Positions 60,693 through 64,000 of a DNA stretch of 64,000 nt are shown here, piece after piece (the stretch's first letter is position 1; every line of letters starts with the position of its first letter). A program made the translations under genes and the position numbers. The notes under the pieces are model-generated. The model ran no database searches. It saw only the letters and a list, made by a program, of their open reading frames with translations, and was not told the origin of the DNA. This DNA comes from Chondrinema litorale (GTDB taxonomy: Bacteria > Bacteroidota > Bacteroidia > Cytophagales > Flammeovirgaceae): contig NZ_CP111043.1 in assembly GCF_026250525.1 (NCBI RefSeq), positions 3,609,001 through 3,673,000 of the forward strand, given 5' to 3'.

Positions 60693-63110
60693 ATGGAAAA
60701 TCAGGATACTGTATTTATCGACATAAAAGCCATAGCCAATAGGGTACTATCCAAGTGGTATTACTTTGTGGGTTCTCTTATTGTGGCTTTCCTGCTTGCA
60801 TTTGTCCATAATAAAACTGCACAAAGAATCTATCAGTTTAAATCAAGCCTTATTATAGGTCAAAATCAAAATGGACCTAAAAGTGCAAATGACATACTGA
60901 TTGCGATGGGAGCAGAGCAAAAGAATATTACTAACTTAAAAGATGAGATGGGTAGACTTACCTCATTTACTATGGTTAGAAAAACTTTTGAAGCACTTAA
61001 TCTTAAAGCTGCTTATTATAAAGGAGAAGACAAAGGTAAAAATGAACAATTTGGTGCAGGCGAATTCCCTTTTAAGGTGGTTATAGATTCTTTAGATCCT
61101 CAGCCATTAGGAGTCCCGATTTTTGTGAAGTTGTTTCCTGATTCTACTTACGAAGTTGAAGTTGACGCAGAAAATGTTCCTATTTATGATTATAGCCTTA
61201 ATGAGGTTGTTAGGGTTGAGCCTGAGCTTAAAATAAAAGAGCGAATTCATGCAAGAGAGAAATTTACGCATGAAAATTTAAGCTTCATGATTATTCCTGA
61301 TGATAAATATCTAGCTGGTATTCCAGAAGAGCGTGTCCATTTTATATTTAATAGTTACGATCGATTAGCTGATACTTACATAAAAAGACTAGAGGTTAAA
61401 GAGCGTGATAGAGATTCCTATATATTAGATCTTGAGGTTACAGGAAGTAATCCTAAAAAGGAAATAGCTATTCTTAATAAGTTAATGGAGGTTTTTAAAA
61501 CTACAGACTTATTAGAGAAAATGAAGTTAGGTGAAAATACTTTAGAGTATATTAATACTCAGCTATATGATGCAAGATTTAATTTAACACAATCAGAACA
61601 AGGTTTAACTAATTTCCAGACTTCAAGTGATATTGTTAATGCAGACCTTGCAACAACAACTCTATCAGCTGAGATGCAGAGATTAAAGCAACAGCAAAAT
61701 GAATTAGCTGTTACGCTTAAGTTGTATGAGAGATTAAAAGGATATTTGGAAAGTGATCTGGAGTTAACTGAAAGTATCGCAGCAAGTGCATATAACTTAA
61801 ACGATGGTGGTGTACAAGCTATGTTAACCGAAATTATTAGGTTAAATAGTGAAAAAACACAGCAGGAGCCAATTGTTGGTCCGGAACACCCATCAATTAA
61901 GCGAATTAATTTACAGATTAATAGCGCAAGGGAGGCTTTAAAACAGCAGGTAAGAACAGCTATTCAGTCTACAGTAATTAAAAAGCAGGAGATTGATAGG
62001 CAATTAGCATCTAACCAAGCTCAATTTAACAAGATACCACTCCAACAAAGAAGAATACAAGAATTACAAAGAAGCTCTGAGTTTGATAAGACTACTTATC
62101 AAAACCTATTACAGAAAAAAACTGAAGCAGAAATCTTATTAACTAATACTACATCTGATGTAAAGATATTAGATTCTGCTAGAATGATGGGTAGCCAGCC
62201 AGTTTCACCAAAAACTACAGTATCTTATTTATTAGCATTAATTATAGGTTTAGCTATTCCATATGTACTAATTACATTGAAAGACTATCTTGATGATAGT
62301 GTTAAATCTAAAGACGATTTAATTACTTCTACCAAAATACCTTATTTGGGTATGATCTTAAGAGGCGAAAAATCAAATGCTTTAGTTTTTGAAGGTAAGT
62401 CTAGATCTGGAGTTGCGGAATCATTTAGATCTTTACGTGTTAACCTTGAGCATATGCGACCGTCTTTAAATGGTGTAAATGGTCATGGAAATAATGCTGC
62501 TGGTGTAAATGGTAAAGTTAATGGATTTAAGAGTATCCAAACTATTGGTTTAACATCATCAGTTAGTGGCGAAGGAAAAACGTTCTGTTCTGTAAACTTG
62601 GCTTCTGCTTTTGCTCAATCAGGTAAGAAAACAATTATTATCTGTGGAGACTTAAGAAAGCCTAAATTCTCAGAGTATTTTGATATAAATAATAAAACAG
62701 GTTTATCTGGATATTTGATTGGTGATTTTACTATTAACGATATAATTCAACCAACCAAAATAGAAAACCTTTATGTTATAGATGCAGGTTATGCGCCAAA
62801 TAACCCTAACCCAACAATTATTCTTGATTCTGCAAGAATGGAGCAGTTAATGGATAAATTGAAGCAAGAGTTTGATCAAATTATTATAGATACTCCTCCA
62901 ATTGGTTTTGTAGCCGAATACTTTATTCTTAAAAAGTATGTTGACTCAAGCATTTATGTTGTCAGGTCAAACTACACGAATAAGAAACTGTTAGGTGAAA
63001 TTAATGACCTATACAACAATAAAAAGGTAGATAACATCAGTGTTGTTCTAAACGATGTGAAATTATCTCAAGCTCTATATGGATACGGAGATAAGAGAAA
63101 TGGATATTAA
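60693..63110 (+). CDS. Wzc-like polysaccharide co-polymerase and tyrosine autokinase
   Basis: The 805-residue protein has an N-terminal Wzz domain (TM1 near residues 20-38), a long coiled coil (about 280-480), TM2 with the Pro/Gly motif near residue 510-530 (TTVSYLLALIIGLAIPYVLI), and a cytoplasmic BY-kinase: Walker A TSSVSGEGKTF, Walker A' IIICGDLRKPK and Walker B FDQIIIDTPPIGF. A low-complexity NGVNG/GVNGKVNG insert lies before Walker A. The end QALYGYGDKRNGY has three Tyr for phosphorylation. It sets chain length and gates export through the Wza-like partner. Confidence 0.93.
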   Translation: MENQDTVFIDIKAIANRVLSKWYYFVGSLIVAFLLAFVHNKTAQRIYQFKSSLIIGQNQNGPKSANDILIAMGAEQKNITNLKDEMGRLTSFTMVRKTFEALNLKAAYYKGEDKGKNEQFGAGEFPFKVVIDSLDPQPLGVPIFVKLFPDSTYEVEVDAENVPIYDYSLNEVVRVEPELKIKERIHAREKFTHENLSFMIIPDDKYLAGIPEERVHFIFNSYDRLADTYIKRLEVKERDRDSYILDLEVTGSNPKKEIAILNKLMEVFKTTDLLEKMKLGENTLEYINTQLYDARFNLTQSEQGLTNFQTSSDIVNADLATTTLSAEMQRLKQQQNELAVTLKLYERLKGYLESDLELTESIAASAYNLNDGGVQAMLTEIIRLNSEKTQQEPIVGPEHPSIKRINLQINSAREALKQQVRTAIQSTVIKKQEIDRQLASNQAQFNKIPLQQRRIQELQRSSEFDKTTYQNLLQKKTEAEILLTNTTSDVKILDSARMMGSQPVSPKTTVSYLLALIIGLAIPYVLITLKDYLDDSVKSKDDLITSTKIPYLGMILRGEKSNALVFEGKSRSGVAESFRSLRVNLEHMRPSLNGVNGHGNNAAGVNGKVNGFKSIQTIGLTSSVSGEGKTFCSVNLASAFAQSGKKTIIICGDLRKPKFSEYFDINNKTGLSGYLIGDFTINDIIQPTKIENLYVIDAGYAPNNPNPTIILDSARMEQLMDKLKQEFDQIIIDTPPIGFVAEYFILKKYVDSSIYVVRSNYTNKKLLGEINDLYNNKKVDNISVVLNDVKLSQALYGYGDKRNGY

Positions 63111-63198
63111 TCCATTTCTCTCCCTTTCTTGTTTCTATCATATTCCTATATCATATCATCTGCTATTTAAATTCTTTATCTAAGAAAACTGGTTCACT

Positions 63199-64000
63199 AT
63201 GTCTCAAAACTTAGCATCGAAAACTGCCACAGGGGTTAAGTGGAGCACAATTTCGACAGTATATAGTTCTGCATTGCAGATTGTATATACCTCAATTATG
63301 GGGCATTTATTAGATTCTACAAGTTTTGGTATAGTTGCTAGTGCTGGCGTAATATTAAGATTTGGGATGTATTTTGCCCAAATGGGCATGGGACAAGCAA
63401 TAATCCAGAAAAAAGACTTAAATGTTTTAGAGATAAGATCTGCATTTACATCAAGCATTTTATTAGGTGGATTATTCTTTTTACTAACCTTTCTATTTGC
63501 AGATTTCTCTGTTGTTTTGCTAGATAATAACCAAATTATAGATGTTGTAAGAGCATTATCTTTCAACTTTATACTAGTTGGTTTATCATCAACTTCATTA
63601 AGTTTATTAAAAAGAGAGTTGGCTTTTAAAAAACTTGCTGTTATTGAAGTTGTCTCTTACACAGGATATTTAATTGTAGGTGTTGGTCTTGCTTTTAATG
63701 ATTTTGGAGTTTGGAGTTTGGTTTTTGCTACATTATGTCAATCATTAATGCAAACAATGGGATCTTACTTAACAGTAAGACACAATATTAAACCTTTCTT
63801 CGATTGGAATGTGTACAAGCCATTATTTCAATTTGGTAGTAAAGTGTCGATAATAAGTTTTATGGAGTTTATAGGCTCCAATATGGATACAATGCTTATT
63901 GGAAAACTATTAAACGCATCTCTATTAGGTATTTATAATAGAGCTTTTATGTTGGTAAATCTTCCGATGAGATATATTACCATGAGTATTTCTAAAGTTT
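63199..64000 (+). CDS. Wzx-like polysaccharide flippase, N-terminal part
   Basis: The frame starts with ATG at 63199 and runs off the right edge (about 267 residues). It is polytopic with pairs of helices: SSALQIVYTSIMGHLLDSTS, SAFTSSILLGGLFFLLTFLF, LSFNFILVGLSSTSLSLLKR. The overall pattern (LASKTATGVKWSTISTVYSS at the start, FGSKVSIISFMEFIGSNMDT) is of the WzxC/MATE-like lipopolysaccharide flippases. It should move lipid-linked repeat units across the inner membrane for this locus. It starts 88 bases after the kinase. Confidence 0.88.
   Translation, partial: MSQNLASKTATGVKWSTISTVYSSALQIVYTSIMGHLLDSTSFGIVASAGVILRFGMYFAQMGMGQAIIQKKDLNVLEIRSAFTSSILLGGLFFLLTFLFADFSVVLLDNNQIIDVVRALSFNFILVGLSSTSLSLLKRELAFKKLAVIEVVSYTGYLIVGVGLAFNDFGVWSLVFATLCQSLMQTMGSYLTVRHNIKPFFDWNVYKPLFQFGSKVSIISFMEFIGSNMDTMLIGKLLNASLLGIYNRAFMLVNLPMRYITMSISKV

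Noticed and set aside
62640..62670. Cys in place of the first Asp of the Walker A' motif in the Wzc-like kinase
   Set aside because: Non-Asp residues at that position are usual in Bacteroidota Wzc-like proteins as far as I recall, so it is not evidence of inactivity.
63204..63566. Minus-strand open frame of 120 codons in the flippase
   Set aside because: It is the reverse of the membrane protein gene; the plus frame has clear flippase features.
1..64000. CRISPR array, rRNA operon or complete tRNA
   Set aside because: No evenly spaced direct repeats and no complete cloverleaf or rRNA sequence was seen; only a tRNA-3'-end-like remnant at 29340-29367.

Overview
The window comes from a Bacteroidota genome, most likely a marine, pigmented Cytophagales-type bacterium; this is inferred from gene content, not from a search. 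The signs are an IPExxxVDY-family protein, the acpP-fabF-rnc cluster, a CrtZ-type carotenoid hydroxylase, DUF2851 and DUF4197 genes, AT-rich intergenic DNA and several -7 elements of the Bacteroidota form TAnnTTTG (for example 30264-30271, 48935-48942, 53348-53355, 59829-59836).

Bases 1 to about 29,370 are most of a tailed-phage prophage whose left end lies outside the window. Nearly all its genes run leftward. From right to left they are: a divergent XRE-like repressor (28843-29307); a cluster of tiny membrane or basic peptides (28038-28631); a translationally coupled membrane pair (26340-27697); small genes of unknown function (22406-26256); an S49 protease with scaffold-like tail, major capsid and tail-tube-like proteins and the tape measure (15088-21681); a membrane protein and a ParB-methyltransferase fusion; terminase subunits (6049-8227); a 1236-residue tail protein; and a portal-like gene cut by the window edge. 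Two cargo blocks interrupt it: a KAP-type P-loop NTPase with its own terminator (8398-9964), and an opposite-strand pair, one secreted coiled-coil protein and one membrane-anchored TPR protein (12254-14973). The right junction has what looks like the 3' end of a tRNA or tmRNA followed by a terminator, as expected of an attachment site.

From about 29.4 to 57.6 kb the DNA looks like host chromosome. A GbsR/MarR-like regulator leads an RND efflux operon (30283-36537). A TIR effector with an EAD11-like N-terminal domain follows (36988-37812). A MacB/LolD-type ABC exporter is divergent from an NtrC-type regulator, with paired dyads between them. Next come crtZ, rnc, fabF and acpP, an ATP-grasp gene, a DUF2851 gene, rplY (L25) with a structured leader that may mimic 5S rRNA loop E, a cupin, DUF92, DUF4197, a DUF2892 gene beside a Crp/Fnr regulator, gatB, a TlpA-like lipoprotein and a DAACS symporter.

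An IS5/IS1182-type element (57674-59011) separates this from an exopolysaccharide locus that starts at 59845: a Wza-like export lipoprotein, a Wzc-like tyrosine autokinase and a Wzx-like flippase running off the right edge.

The most interesting points are the paralogy between the tail-tube-like protein and the N-terminus of the giant tail protein, the late genes transcribed in an unusual order, the two cargo blocks, the TIR-EAD gene and the L25 leader. All identifications are from reading the sequence; no database search was run.
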